From the NCBI RefSeq assembly GCF_019443745.1, contig NZ_CP050948.1, positions 2,232,001 through 2,296,000 on the forward strand: a DNA stretch of 64,000 nucleotides, read 5' to 3'. Position 1 is the stretch's first letter. Each line of letters starts with the position of its first letter. Source of the DNA: Iamia sp. SCSIO 61187. Its GTDB lineage: Bacteria > Actinomycetota > Acidimicrobiia > Acidimicrobiales > Iamiaceae. Under the pieces are notes generated by a model. It saw only the letters and a list, made by a program, of their open reading frames with translations, was not told the DNA's origin and searched no databases. Positions 51,115 through 60,048 of this stretch are shown here, one piece after another. A program made the translations under genes and the position numbers.

Positions 51115-52884
51115 ATGGCCGAACCCCGTGAGCACCAGGCTGAGGACGAGAGCGTCGACGAGCTGCGCGAGCAGGCCGCCGCCCTCGAGGAGGAGGTCGT
51201 CGCCCTGCGGCGCCGGCTCCAGGACGCCCCCAAGCGCGTCCGCACCCTCGAGGAGCGGCTCCTGGAGACCAAGGGCCAGCTGGCCCACGCCGTCAGCCAG
51301 AACGAGAAGCTCGCCTACACCCTGCGCGAGGCGCGCGACCAGATCGCCGCCCTGCGCGACGAGGTGGACAAGCTCACCCAGCCGCCGGCGGCCTACGGGT
51401 CCGTCCTCGGCGTCAACGACGACGAGACCGTCGATGTCATCTCCGGCGGCCGCAAGATGCGCGTCGCGGTGCTGCCCGACGTCCTCGCCGAGGGCCTCGA
51501 GCGGGGGGCCGAGGTCGTCCTCAACGAGTCGTTCACCATCGTCATGGCCCGCGCCGACGACGGCACCGGCGAGCTGGTGACCCTGAAGGAGGTCATCGAC
51601 GGCGGCACCCGGGCGATCATCGTGGGCCGGGCCGACGAGGAGCGCGTCTGCGAGCTGGCCGACGCCCTCAAGGGCCAGCCGCTGCGCTCGGGCGACGCCC
51701 TGCGCATGGACCCCCGCTCGGGCCTGCTCTTCGAGCGGCTGCCCCGCCCCGAGGTCGAGGAGCTGGTGCTGGAGGAGGTCCCCGACATCGGCTACGAGGA
51801 CGTGGGCGGGCTCGACAGCCAGATCGAGCAGATCGCCGACGCCGTCGAGCTGCCGTTCCTCCACGCCGACCTGTTCGCCGAGCACAAGCTGCCGGCGCCC
51901 AAGGGGATCCTGCTCTACGGGCCCCCGGGCTGCGGCAAGACCCTCATCGCCAAGGCGGTGGCCAACTCGCTGGCCAAGAAGGTCGCCGAGGTCGCCGGGG
52001 ACAGCGAGGCCAAGAGCTACTTCCTCAACATCAAGGGCCCCGAGCTGCTCAACAAGTACGTGGGCGAGACCGAGCGCCAGATCCGCCTGGTGTTCCAGCG
52101 GGCCCGGGAGAAGTCCGAGGAGGGCTGGCCGGTCATCGTCTTCTTCGACGAGATGGACTCGATGTTCCGCACCCGGGGCACGGGCATCAGCTCCGACATG
52201 GAGTCGACGATCGTCCCGCAGCTGCTGGCCGAGATCGACGGGGTCGAGACCCTGCGCAACGTCATCGTGATCGGCGCGTCCAACCGCGAGGACCTGATCG
52301 ACCCGGCCATCCTCCGCCCCGGCCGGCTCGACGTGAAGATCAAGATCGAGCGCCCCGACGAGGAGGCGGCGACGCAGATCTTCGCCCGCTACCTCACCAC
52401 CGACCTCCCCCTCGACGCCGAGGAGGTGCAGACCCTGGGCGGCGGCGATCGCCACAAGTGCGTCCAGGCGATGATCGAGGCGACCGTCGACGAGATGTAC
52501 CGCGTCGACGAGGCCAACCAGTTCCTGGAGATCACGTACCAGAACGGCGACAAGGAGATCATGTACTTCAAGGACTTCTCGTCCGGGGCCATGATCGAGA
52601 ACATCGTCCGCCGGGCCAAGAAGCTGGCGATCAAGCGCCACCTCGCCGGGGCCGACAAGGGCATCCGCACCGAGGACCTCCTGGCGTCGATCCACCAGGA
52701 GTACAAGGAGCACGAGGACCTGCCCAACACGACCAACCCGGACGACTGGGCCAAGATCTCGGGCAAGAAGGGCGAGCGCATCGTCTACGTCCGCACCATC
52801 GTCATCCACGACGACGAGGAGGGCGACGGCGAGGTGGCCGGCGGTCGGTCGATCGAGCGCGTCGCCACCGGGCAGTACCTCTAG
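51115..52884 (+). CDS. mpa: Proteasome-associated AAA ATPase (Mpa/ARC)
   Basis: 589 residues. An N-terminal coiled coil (about 5-75; Pup-binding), an OB-fold interdomain, and an AAA module with Walker A GPPGCGKT, Walker B FFDEMDS, and arginine-finger region. The last residues Gln-Tyr-Leu fit the Hb-Y-X motif that docks in the 20S core alpha ring. It unfolds pupylated proteins and threads them into PrcAB. It is the first gene of the mpa-dop-pup-prcB-prcA run. Confidence 0.96.
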   Translation: MAEPREHQAEDESVDELREQAAALEEEVVALRRRLQDAPKRVRTLEERLLETKGQLAHAVSQNEKLAYTLREARDQIAALRDEVDKLTQPPAAYGSVLGVNDDETVDVISGGRKMRVAVLPDVLAEGLERGAEVVLNESFTIVMARADDGTGELVTLKEVIDGGTRAIIVGRADEERVCELADALKGQPLRSGDALRMDPRSGLLFERLPRPEVEELVLEEVPDIGYEDVGGLDSQIEQIADAVELPFLHADLFAEHKLPAPKGILLYGPPGCGKTLIAKAVANSLAKKVAEVAGDSEAKSYFLNIKGPELLNKYVGETERQIRLVFQRAREKSEEGWPVIVFFDEMDSMFRTRGTGISSDMESTIVPQLLAEIDGVETLRNVIVIGASNREDLIDPAILRPGRLDVKIKIERPDEEAATQIFARYLTTDLPLDAEEVQTLGGGDRHKCVQAMIEATVDEMYRVDEANQFLEITYQNGDKEIMYFKDFSSGAMIENIVRRAKKLAIKRHLAGADKGIRTEDLLASIHQEYKEHEDLPNTTNPDDWAKISGKKGERIVYVRTIVIHDDEEGDGEVAGGRSIERVATGQYL

Positions 52885-52925
52885 CCTCCGCGGGAGGGGT
52901 CCTCGACGGGCCGCCGAGGAGCACC

Positions 52926-54434
52926 ATGGCCATCTCCAAGATCTGTGGGATCGAGACCGAGTACGGGATCGTCCACCGCGGCGTGGCGGAGTCGAACCCG
53001 GTCACGGCCAGCAGCCTGCTGATCAACGCCTACGTGTCGGAGCGGACGACGGGGGCGGCGCCTGCGACCCCGCCGGTCGGGTGGGACTTCGAGGACGAGA
53101 CGCCCGGGCGCGACGCTCGCGGCGCCGCTCCGGTCGACGCCGCCCCGCCGGACGTCGAGACGCACCTGGTCAACGCCGTGCTCACCAACGGCGCCCGGTT
53201 CTACGTCGACCACGCCCACCCCGAGGTGTCGACGCCGGAGTGCGCCGACGCCCGCTCGGTGGTCGTGTTCGACCGGGCGGCCGAGGTGATCGTCCAGCGG
53301 GCCATGGCCGCCGCGATCCGCATCCTCCCGCCGGGCCAGGAGCTCGTCGTCCACAAGAACAACTCGGACGGCAAGGGCAACTCCTACGGCTGCCACGAGA
53401 ACTACCTGATGGACCGGGCGGTGCCGTTCGGCCGCATCGTGGCCGCGGCCACGACCCACTTCGTGACCCGCCAGGTCTTCACCGGGTCGGGGAAGGTCGG
53501 CGTCGAGGCCAGCGGGGCGGCCGACCGCGACGTCACCTACCAGCTCAGCCAGCGGGCCGACTTCTTCGAGGCCGAGGTCGGGCTGGAGACCACCCTCAAG
53601 CGCCCGATCGTCAACACCCGCGACGAGCCGCACGCCGACGCCCAGCGCTACCGCCGGCTCCACGTCATCGCCGGTGACGCCAACCTGGCCGAGGTGGCGA
53701 CGTTCCTCAAGGTCGGCACCACGGCGATCGTGCTGGCCATGGTCGAGGACGAGGCCCTCGACCGCGACCTCATCATCCGGGCCCCCGTCGCCGCGGTGCG
53801 GGCCGTGTCCCACGACCCGTCGCTCGCCCAGACCATCGAGACGGTCGACGGCGTCACCATGACCGCCCTCGAGGTGCAGTTCGAGCTGCTCGACCGGGCC
53901 CGCAAGTGGGCCGAGCAGCGGGGCCTGGCGGCGGTCGGGGAGGACGTGGGCGCCGAGGTGCTCCGCCGCTGGGAGGAGGTCCTCACCGGCCTCGAGGCCG
54001 ACCCGGACTCCGTGTCGGGCCAGGTCGACTGGGTGGCCAAGCGGCGCCTCATCGACGGCTGGCGCGAGCGCCACGACGCCCCCATGAGCGACCCCCGGGT
54101 CGCCGCCCTCGCCCTCCAGTACCACGACCTCCGCCCCGAGCGGAGCCTGGCCGCCCGGGTGGGGCTCGAGCGCATGGTCGACGAGGCCGACGTGGTGCGG
54201 GCCGTCACCGAGCCGCCCCTCGACACCCGGGCCTACTTCCGGGGGCGCTGCCTGGCGAAGTTCGGCGACAGCATCGTGGCCGCCAACTGGGACTCGCTCG
54301 TCTTCGACGTGGGCGACGAGCCCCTCCGGCGGGTCCCCATGATGGAACCGTCCCGTGGGACCGAGGCCCATGTCGGTAGGTTGTTGGACGAGTGCTCCAC
54401 CCCGGCCGAGCTGGTCGCCCGGCTCTCGCAGTGA
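52926..54434 (+). CDS. dop: Pup deamidase/depupylase Dop
   Basis: 502 residues, glutamine-synthetase-like fold. The opening GIETEYGIVH strand with the catalytic Glu/Asp, [18 protein letters not shown] and [22 protein letters not shown] are conserved with PafA. An extra acidic loop between residues about 40 and 75 is the Dop-loop absent from PafA. It removes Pup from substrates; because this Pup ends in Glu, it is not needed to mature Pup. Overlaps no neighbour; 41 bp after mpa. Confidence 0.95.
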   Translation: MAISKICGIETEYGIVHRGVAESNPVTASSLLINAYVSERTTGAAPATPPVGWDFEDETPGRDARGAAPVDAAPPDVETHLVNAVLTNGARFYVDHAHPEVSTPECADARSVVVFDRAAEVIVQRAMAAAIRILPPGQELVVHKNNSDGKGNSYGCHENYLMDRAVPFGRIVAAATTHFVTRQVFTGSGKVGVEASGAADRDVTYQLSQRADFFEAEVGLETTLKRPIVNTRDEPHADAQRYRRLHVIAGDANLAEVATFLKVGTTAIVLAMVEDEALDRDLIIRAPVAAVRAVSHDPSLAQTIETVDGVTMTALEVQFELLDRARKWAEQRGLAAVGEDVGAEVLRRWEEVLTGLEADPDSVSGQVDWVAKRRLIDGWRERHDAPMSDPRVAALALQYHDLRPERSLAARVGLERMVDEADVVRAVTEPPLDTRAYFRGRCLAKFGDSIVAANWDSLVFDVGDEPLRRVPMMEPSRGTEAHVGRLLDECSTPAELVARLSQ

Positions 54435-54473
54435 CCGGGGCGGGAACAGGAGACAGAGAGATGGCTGGTCGAC

Positions 54474-54668
54474 ATGGCTGAGCGTGAGCAGAAGAAGCGC
54501 ACCGCACCCCAGCGGGAGACCGAGGAGGTCGCCGACGCGCCGCAGGGCAGCGAGCGGGGCGAGGAGATCAAGGCGGACATCGACGACCTCCTCGACGAGA
54601 TCGACGACGTGCTCGAGACCAACGCCGAGGACTTCGTCCGCTCCTACGTCCAGAAGGGCGGGGAGTAG
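54474..54668 (+). CDS. pup: Prokaryotic ubiquitin-like protein Pup
   Basis: 64 residues, strongly charged. Helical C-terminal half [14 protein letters not shown] ends in Gly-Gly-Glu rather than Gln, so it is ready for PafA without deamidation. The middle segment ([21 protein letters not shown]) binds Mpa. ATG at 54474; an earlier ATG at 54461 is out of frame. Lies 39 bp after dop and 41 bp before prcB. Confidence 0.95.
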   Translation: MAEREQKKRTAPQRETEEVADAPQGSERGEEIKADIDDLLDEIDDVLETNAEDFVRSYVQKGGE

Positions 54669-54696
54669 GCGGGGTCGCCTCCGCTGACGGCGCCGC

Positions 54697-54702
54697 TAGG
54701 GT
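54697..54702 (+). promoter_or_regulatory. -10 hexamer TAGGGT inside the proteasome operon, before prcB
   Basis: TAGGGT ends 7 nt before the GTG of prcB, so the 20S core can be transcribed separately from mpa-dop-pup. Confidence 0.55.
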
Positions 54703-54709
54703 CGCCGCC

Positions 54710-55534
54710 GTGACGCTGCCCATGTTCGGAACCCACGACGATCCGGGGCCCGACTTCGCCGGCCTGGTGCGCCGCGTCGGCCTGGCCCCCGACCACCCGA
54801 CCCAGGCCCTGCCCGCCGGCCTCGGGGTCCCGCACGGCACCACCGTGGTGTCGATCCGCTACGCCGACGGCGTGATCATGGCCGGTGACCGGCGGGCCAC
54901 CTCGGGCCACCTCATCAGCCACCGGACCATCGAGAAGGTGTTCCCCGCCGACCGCTTCTCCGGCATCGCCATCGCCGGCGCCGCCGGGCCCGCCGTCGAG
55001 ATGGTCACCCTGTTCCAGCTCCAGCTCGAGCACTACGAGAAGGTCGAGGGCTCGCACCTCTCGCTCGAGGGCAAGGCCAACCAGCTCAGCCAGATGGTGC
55101 GCAACCACCTGCCGGCGGCCATGCAGGGCTTCGCCGTGGTCCCGATCTTCGCCGGCTACGACCTCAGCCGGGGCGCGGGCCGGCTGTTCGAGTACGACGT
55201 CACCGGCGGCCGCTACGAGGAGCAGGACTTCGCCGCCTCCGGCTCGGGCATGCTCCACGCCGGCACCGTGGTGAAGCTGGGGTACCGCCCCGGCCTCGAG
55301 CGCTCGGCGGTGGTCGACCTGGCCCTGCGGGCGCTGTGGACGGCCGCCGACGAGGACAGCGCCACCGGCGGCCCCGACGCTCGCCGGGGGATCTGGCCGA
55401 TCATCGCCACCATCACCGCCGACGGGTACCAGCGGGTGCCCGACACCGAGCTGGCCGAGCGCTTCGCCGCCCTCCTCGAGGACGACGACGCCGCCCGGAG
55501 CACCGCCGCCCCGGCCGGGGGGTCGATCTCATGA
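54710..55534 (+). CDS. prcB: 20S proteasome subunit beta (PrcB)
   Basis: 274 residues with a 43-residue propeptide and the maturation site H-G-T-T-V-V: Thr44 becomes the catalytic N-terminus. Asp/Lys proteolytic residues lie in MAGDRRAT (Asp 17 and Lys 33 equivalents, IEKVFP) and the SGSGM core. Standard length. GTG start; an internal TAGGGT promoter precedes it. The stop overlaps the prcA ATG. Confidence 0.95.
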   Translation: MTLPMFGTHDDPGPDFAGLVRRVGLAPDHPTQALPAGLGVPHGTTVVSIRYADGVIMAGDRRATSGHLISHRTIEKVFPADRFSGIAIAGAAGPAVEMVTLFQLQLEHYEKVEGSHLSLEGKANQLSQMVRNHLPAAMQGFAVVPIFAGYDLSRGAGRLFEYDVTGGRYEEQDFAASGSGMLHAGTVVKLGYRPGLERSAVVDLALRALWTAADEDSATGGPDARRGIWPIIATITADGYQRVPDTELAERFAALLEDDDAARSTAAPAGGSIS

Positions 55535-56337
55535 GCATGCCCTTCTACGTGGCGCCCGAGCAGGTGATGAAGGACCGGGCGGACTACGCCCGGAAGGGCA
55601 TCGCCCGGGGCCGGTCGCTGATCGCCGCCGTGTGCGCCGACGGCATCCTGCTCTGCGCCGAGAACCCGTCGGCCACCCTGCGCAAGATCAGCGAGATCTA
55701 CGACCGCATCGCCTTCGCCGGGGTCGGCCGCTACAACGAGTTCGACCAGCTGCGCGTCGCCGGCGTCCGCCACGCCGACCTGAAGGGCTACTCCTACAGC
55801 CGCGAGGACGTCGACGCCCGCAGCCTGGCCAACGCCTACGCCCAGGCCCTCGGCCAGGTGTTCACCCACGAGATGAAGCCGCTGGAGGTCGAGATCCTGG
55901 TGGCCGAGGTGGCCCACGAGGGCGGGCGCGACCAGCTGTTCCACATCCTCTACGACGGCACCGTCATCGACGAGCCGTCGCGGGCGGTCCTCGGCGGCGA
56001 CGCCGAGGCCATCGCCGACCGCTTCGAGGCCGCCCACGACACCAGCGCCTCGACCACCGACGTGCTCGCCGCCGCCGTGGCTGCCCTGGCCGGCCCGGAT
56101 CGGACCCTCGACGCCGAGGCGATCGAGGCGGCGGTGCTCGACCGGTCGAACGGTCGGCGGACCTTCCGCCGCCTCACCGACGAGGAGATCACCGCGGCCA
56201 TCGCCGCCACCTCCACCGAGGCGCGCGACGAGGGCGCCGACGAGGTGGAGCCGGCCCCGGTCGAGGTGCCCGTGGGCGAGGTCGACGTCGACCAGGTCGA
56301 CGCGGTCCTCGAGGACGACGTCGACGACGACGACTGA
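55531..56337 (+). CDS. prcA: 20S proteasome subunit alpha (PrcA)
   Basis: 268 residues. Opens with MPFYVAPEQVMKDRADYARKGI, the gate-forming N-terminus, then the alpha-type core (GILLCAENPS, RIAFAGVGRYNEFDQLR, YDGTVIDEP). Lacks catalytic Thr. The C-terminal tail is unusually long, acidic and Val/Asp-rich (from about residue 230). Coupled by ATGA to prcB. Two hairpins follow. Confidence 0.95.
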   Translation: MSMPFYVAPEQVMKDRADYARKGIARGRSLIAAVCADGILLCAENPSATLRKISEIYDRIAFAGVGRYNEFDQLRVAGVRHADLKGYSYSREDVDARSLANAYAQALGQVFTHEMKPLEVEILVAEVAHEGGRDQLFHILYDGTVIDEPSRAVLGGDAEAIADRFEAAHDTSASTTDVLAAAVAALAGPDRTLDAEAIEAAVLDRSNGRRTFRRLTDEEITAAIAATSTEARDEGADEVEPAPVEVPVGEVDVDQVDAVLEDDVDDDD

Positions 56338-56357
56338 CCGGTCGCCGGCCCGTGCCG

Positions 56358-56403
56358 TTCTGTCGCGCTGAGCGCCCATCGGTGAGCGCTGGCCGCGACA
56401 GAA
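56358..56403 (+). terminator. Hairpin element after prcA, copy 1
   Basis: 46-bp palindromic unit beginning TTCTGTCGCG and ending CGCGACAGAA, with an inner AGCGC...GCGCT stem. In copy 1 the outer arms extend to CCGTT/AACGG. It follows the prcA stop by 20 bp. Confidence 0.8.
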
Positions 56404-56428
56404 CGGGACGGCTCGCCGGCGGTCACCC

Positions 56429-56474
56429 TTCTGTCGCGCTGAGCGCCCATCGGTGAGCGCTGGCCGCGACAGAA
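56429..56474 (+). terminator. Hairpin element after prcA, copy 2
   Basis: Identical in 46 of 46 positions to 56358-56403, offset 71 bp. Two successive hairpins separate the proteasome genes from azlC. Confidence 0.8.
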
Positions 56475-56529
56475 CGGGTCGGCCGCCGACACCCCGACCG
56501 GTCGGACGGGCGGCGCGCCCTCCCGGGTC

Positions 56530-57282
56530 GTGACGCCCGAGCGGCGGGCGGTCATCACCGACGCTCTGACCATCGGGGCCGTGACCGGCGCCTACGGGGG
56601 CTCGTTCGGCGCCGTCGCCGTGGCCGCCGGGCTCAGCCCGGCCCAGGCGTGCGCACTGAGCCTGCTGATGTTCACCGGCGGCTCGCAGTTCGCCATGGTG
56701 GGGACCATCGCCGGTGGGGGAGGGGCGTGGGCCGGCGCCGCCACCGCGGCGCTCCTCGGGGCGCGCAACGCCTTCTACGGCCTCGAGCTGGCCCCGATGC
56801 TGCGGGTCCGGGGGCTGCGCCGCCTGGTCGGGGCCCACCTCGTGATCGACGAGAGCTCGGCCATGGGGGTGGCCCAGCCCACGCCCGCGCTGGGCCGGCT
56901 CGGGTTCTGGGCCACCGGGGCCGCCGTGTTCGTCGGCTGGAACGCCATGACCCTGGTCGGGGCGGTGGGGGCCTCGGCCCTCGACGACCCGGGCGCCCTG
57001 GGGCTCGACGTCGCCGGCCCGGCGGCCTTCGTCGCCCTGCTGGCGCCCCGCCTGGCGGGCCGGGAGCCGTGGGTGGTGGCCCTGCTGGCCGCCGCCCTGG
57101 CCCTGGCCGCCGCCCCCCTGGTCCCGGCGGGGGTGCCCGTGCTGGTGGCGGCGGCGGTGGCGGTCGTCGCCGGGCTCCGCCCCGGGTCGGGCCCGCCGGC
57201 GGTCGTCGCCGCCGGCGAGCGGACCGGGGACGTCGACGAGGGGACCGGGGACCTCGACGCGGCGACCGGGGACGACGCCTGA
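56530..57282 (+). CDS. azlC: AzlC family branched-chain amino acid exporter subunit
   Basis: 250 residues with five to seven hydrophobic segments. [23 protein letters not shown] and [12 protein letters not shown] match the AzlC signature, followed by [14 protein letters not shown]. The polar C-terminal tail is Asp-rich with a repeated GDxD. With AzlD it forms a two-component exporter of branched-chain amino acids or analogues. The GTG start is after the double hairpin; the genes overlap by one base with azlD. Confidence 0.86.
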   Translation: MTPERRAVITDALTIGAVTGAYGGSFGAVAVAAGLSPAQACALSLLMFTGGSQFAMVGTIAGGGGAWAGAATAALLGARNAFYGLELAPMLRVRGLRRLVGAHLVIDESSAMGVAQPTPALGRLGFWATGAAVFVGWNAMTLVGAVGASALDDPGALGLDVAGPAAFVALLAPRLAGREPWVVALLAAALALAAAPLVPAGVPVLVAAAVAVVAGLRPGSGPPAVVAAGERTGDVDEGTGDLDAATGDDA

Positions 57283-57581
57283 TGTGGGCGGCGGTGCTGG
57301 TGGGCGCGGCGGCCTGCTACGGCATCAAGCTCGCCGGGCTGTCGGTGCCCGAGCGGGTGCTGGCCGATGCCCGCGTCCGGCGGGTCGCCGCCCTGCTCCC
57401 GGTGGCGCTGCTGGCGGCCCTGATCGCCCTCCAGGCGGCCACCGACGGGCGGGCGGTCGCCGTCGATGCCCGCCTGGCCGGCCTGGCCGTCGCCGTCGGG
57501 GCCCAGTGGCGCCGGGCGCCCTTCCTCGTGGTCGTGGGGGCGGCGTGCGCCACCACGGCGCTGGTCCGCCTCGTGACCTAG
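57282..57581 (+). CDS. azlD: AzlD family branched-chain amino acid exporter subunit
   Basis: 99 residues, four hydrophobic helices: [74 protein letters not shown]. This is the small AzlD partner of AzlC. Its ATG shares a base with the azlC stop (TGATG), so translation is coupled. Confidence 0.85.
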   Translation: MWAAVLVGAAACYGIKLAGLSVPERVLADARVRRVAALLPVALLAALIALQAATDGRAVAVDARLAGLAVAVGAQWRRAPFLVVVGAACATTALVRLVT

Positions 57582-57612
57582 GCGGTGGCGCCGAACCGCG
57601 GAGCCGAGCCAA

Positions 57613-57618
57613 TAGGGT
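57613..57618 (+). promoter_or_regulatory. -10 hexamer TAGGGT for pafA
   Basis: TAGGGT ends 7 nt before the GTG of pafA; leaderless. It separates the ligase from azlCD. Confidence 0.6.
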
Positions 57619-57625
57619 GCCGACA

Positions 57626-58984
57626 GTGGAGAAGCGCATCTACGGACTCGAGAACGAGTACGGCGTCACCTGCGTCTCCCGCGGCCAGCGCCGGCTCAGC
57701 CCCGACGAGGTGGCCCGCTACCTGTTCCGGCGCGTCGTCTCCTGGGGTCGCAGCTCCAACGTGTTCCTCGCCAACGGCGCCCGCCTGTACCTCGACGTGG
57801 GCAGCCACCCGGAGTACGCCACCCCCGAGTGCGACTCGGTGCACGAGGTCGTCGTCCACGACAAGGCCGGCGAGCGCATCCTCGAGCAGCTGCTCGCCAG
57901 CGCCGAGGCCCGTCTGCGCGACGAGGGCATCCGGGGCGACATCTTCCTGTTCAAGAACAACACCGACTCGGCCGGCAACTCCTACGGCTGCCACGAGAAC
58001 TACCTGACCAGCCGGCGTGACGACCTCGGCCACTACGCCGAGGTCCTGATCCCGTTCCTCGTCAGCCGGCAGATCTACGCCGGGGCCGGCAAGGTCATGC
58101 ACACGAGCCGGGGCGCCCAGTACTCGATCAGCCAGCGGGCCGAGCACATCTGGGAGGGCGTCAGCTCGGCCACCACCCGCAGCCGGCCGATCATCAACAC
58201 CCGTGACGAGCCCCATGCCGACGCCGAGCGCTACCGCCGCCTGCACGTGATCGTGGGCGACTCGAACATGAGCGAGTACGCCACGTTCCTCAAGGTGGGG
58301 GCGGCCTCCATCATGCTGCGGATGCTCGAGGACCCGAGCGTGGTGCTCCGCGACATGACCCTCGAGAACCCGATCCGGGCCATCCGCGAGATCAGCCACG
58401 ACCTCACCTGCCGGGCCCAGGTGAAGCTGGCCAACGGGCGCGAGGTGAGCGCCCTCGACATCCAGTCGGAGTACCTGAACCGGGCCCTGCGCTACGCCCA
58501 GAGCCGTGACCTGCAGCCCTTCGAGCAGAAGGCGCTGGAGATGTGGGAGCACTGCCTGAAGGGGCTCGAGTCGGACCCCTTCACCCTCGACCGCGAGGTC
58601 GACTGGGTGATCAAGCACCGCCTGATCGAGGCCTACCGCGAGCGCCACGACCTGCCCCTCTCGCACCCGCGGGTCGCGCTCGTCGACCTGCAGTACCACG
58701 ACATCTCGCGCGACCGCGGCCTGTTCCACCGGATGCAGGCCCGGGGGCTGGTCGAGCGGACCTGCACCGACGCCGAGATCGAGAAGGCCATCGACGAGCC
58801 GCCGCAGACGACGCGGGCCCGCCTGCGGGGCGAGTTCATCCGCAAGGCCAAGGAGAAGCGGCGCGACTACACCGTCGACTGGGTGCACCTGAAGCTCAAC
58901 GACCAGGCCCAGCGCACCGTCCTCTGCAAGGACCCGTTCAAGGCCCACGACGACCGCGTCGAGCGCCTCATCGCCTCCCTCTGA
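57626..58984 (+). CDS. pafA: Pup-protein ligase PafA
   Basis: 452 residues, homologous to Dop but without the long N-terminal loop. [29 protein letters not shown] and [22 protein letters not shown] carry the ATP/Mg residues. It attaches the C-terminal Glu of Pup to target lysines. It is separated from the rest of the proteasome operon by azlCD. Confidence 0.95.
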   Translation: MEKRIYGLENEYGVTCVSRGQRRLSPDEVARYLFRRVVSWGRSSNVFLANGARLYLDVGSHPEYATPECDSVHEVVVHDKAGERILEQLLASAEARLRDEGIRGDIFLFKNNTDSAGNSYGCHENYLTSRRDDLGHYAEVLIPFLVSRQIYAGAGKVMHTSRGAQYSISQRAEHIWEGVSSATTRSRPIINTRDEPHADAERYRRLHVIVGDSNMSEYATFLKVGAASIMLRMLEDPSVVLRDMTLENPIRAIREISHDLTCRAQVKLANGREVSALDIQSEYLNRALRYAQSRDLQPFEQKALEMWEHCLKGLESDPFTLDREVDWVIKHRLIEAYRERHDLPLSHPRVALVDLQYHDISRDRGLFHRMQARGLVERTCTDAEIEKAIDEPPQTTRARLRGEFIRKAKEKRRDYTVDWVHLKLNDQAQRTVLCKDPFKAHDDRVERLIASL

Positions 58985-58990
58985 CCCGGC

Positions 58991-60022
58991 GTGCCCAGCT
59001 ACCGCACCGCGACCGTCGTCGAGCTGATCTCCGAGCGGCCCGGCCTGACCCGCGTGCGGGTCCGGGGTGCCGACCGCGACGACGAGGAGCGGGCCTACGC
59101 CCTCACCGACGTCACCGGCCCGGTGGCGGTGGGTGACGAGGTCGTGGTGAACACCACGGCCGTCGACCTCGGCCTGGGCACGGGCGGGTGGCACGTCGTG
59201 CACTGGAACCTGGCCCGGCCGTCGTGGTCGGCCCCCGGCGGTGGCCACATCATGAAGGCCCGCTACACCAGCATCCAGCACGAGATGGCGGTGGCCGAGG
59301 AGAGCGACCACGCCGGCGACGGGACCCTCGACGGGACGCCCGTCGTGGCCTGCAGCCTCCACAGCCAGGTGGGGGTGGTGGCCGCCGTGCTGGGCCACCT
59401 CCGACCCGACCTGCGGGTGGCCTACGTGATGACCGACGGTGGCGCCCTGCCCCTCGCCCTGTCGGACCTGGTCGTCCAGCTGGGCGACGCCGGCCTCCTC
59501 GTCGGCACGGTCACGACCGGGCACGCCTTCGGCGGCGATGTCGAGGCGGTGAGCATCCCCTCGGGGCTGGCGGTGGCCCGCCGCCGCCTCGACGCCGACG
59601 TCATCGTGGCCGGGATGGGCCCGGGCGTGGTCGGCACCGACTCCCGGCTCGGGTTCACGGGGCTGGACCAGGCGACGCTGCTCGACAGCACGGTGTTCCT
59701 CGAGGGGCGCCCGGTGATGTGCGTGCGCGCCTCGGACGGGGACGCCCGGCCCCGGCATCGAGGGGTGAGCCACCACAGCACCACGGTCTGCGACGCCACC
59801 CGCTCGGGGGTCACGGTGGCGGTGACGGCGGAGGTGGGGCGCGAGCTGGAGCACGAGCTGGCCCCTCGCCACACCCTCGCGGTGGAGGACCCGCCCGACG
59901 TGGCGGCCATCCTCGATGCCGCCGGGATCCGCATCACGACGATGGGACGGGGCCCGGCCGAGGACCCGCTGTTCTTCCGGGTGGCGGCCGCCGCCGCCAC
60001 CCACGCCGCGTCCCTGGCCTAG
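58991..60022 (+). CDS. DUF3866 family protein
   Basis: 343 residues. GGGHIMKARYTSIQHEM, HSQVGVVAAVLGHLRP, YVMTDGGALPLALSDLV and GMGPGVVGTDSRLGFTG are typical of DUF3866. The N-terminal strand region (VRVRGADRDDEERAYALTDVTG) looks like a small beta domain. Function unknown, but the gene is commonly adjacent to pafA in Actinobacteria. GTG start 6 bp after pafA, so it belongs to the same transcript. Confidence 0.85.
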   Translation: MPSYRTATVVELISERPGLTRVRVRGADRDDEERAYALTDVTGPVAVGDEVVVNTTAVDLGLGTGGWHVVHWNLARPSWSAPGGGHIMKARYTSIQHEMAVAEESDHAGDGTLDGTPVVACSLHSQVGVVAAVLGHLRPDLRVAYVMTDGGALPLALSDLVVQLGDAGLLVGTVTTGHAFGGDVEAVSIPSGLAVARRRLDADVIVAGMGPGVVGTDSRLGFTGLDQATLLDSTVFLEGRPVMCVRASDGDARPRHRGVSHHSTTVCDATRSGVTVAVTAEVGRELEHELAPRHTLAVEDPPDVAAILDAAGIRITTMGRGPAEDPLFFRVAAAAATHAASLA

Positions 60023-60036
60023 GGCGCCGACCCCCG

Positions 60037-60042
60037 TAACCT
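60037..60042 (+). promoter_or_regulatory. -10 hexamer TAACCT for pafB
   Basis: TAACCT ends 6 nt before the GTG at 60049; leaderless. Confidence 0.5.
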
Positions 60043-60048
60043 CGCCTC

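Noticed and set aside
56358-56474. Small RNA gene in the repeated palindromes
   Set aside because: Two identical hairpins directly after a stop codon are better explained as terminators; no independent promoter is seen.
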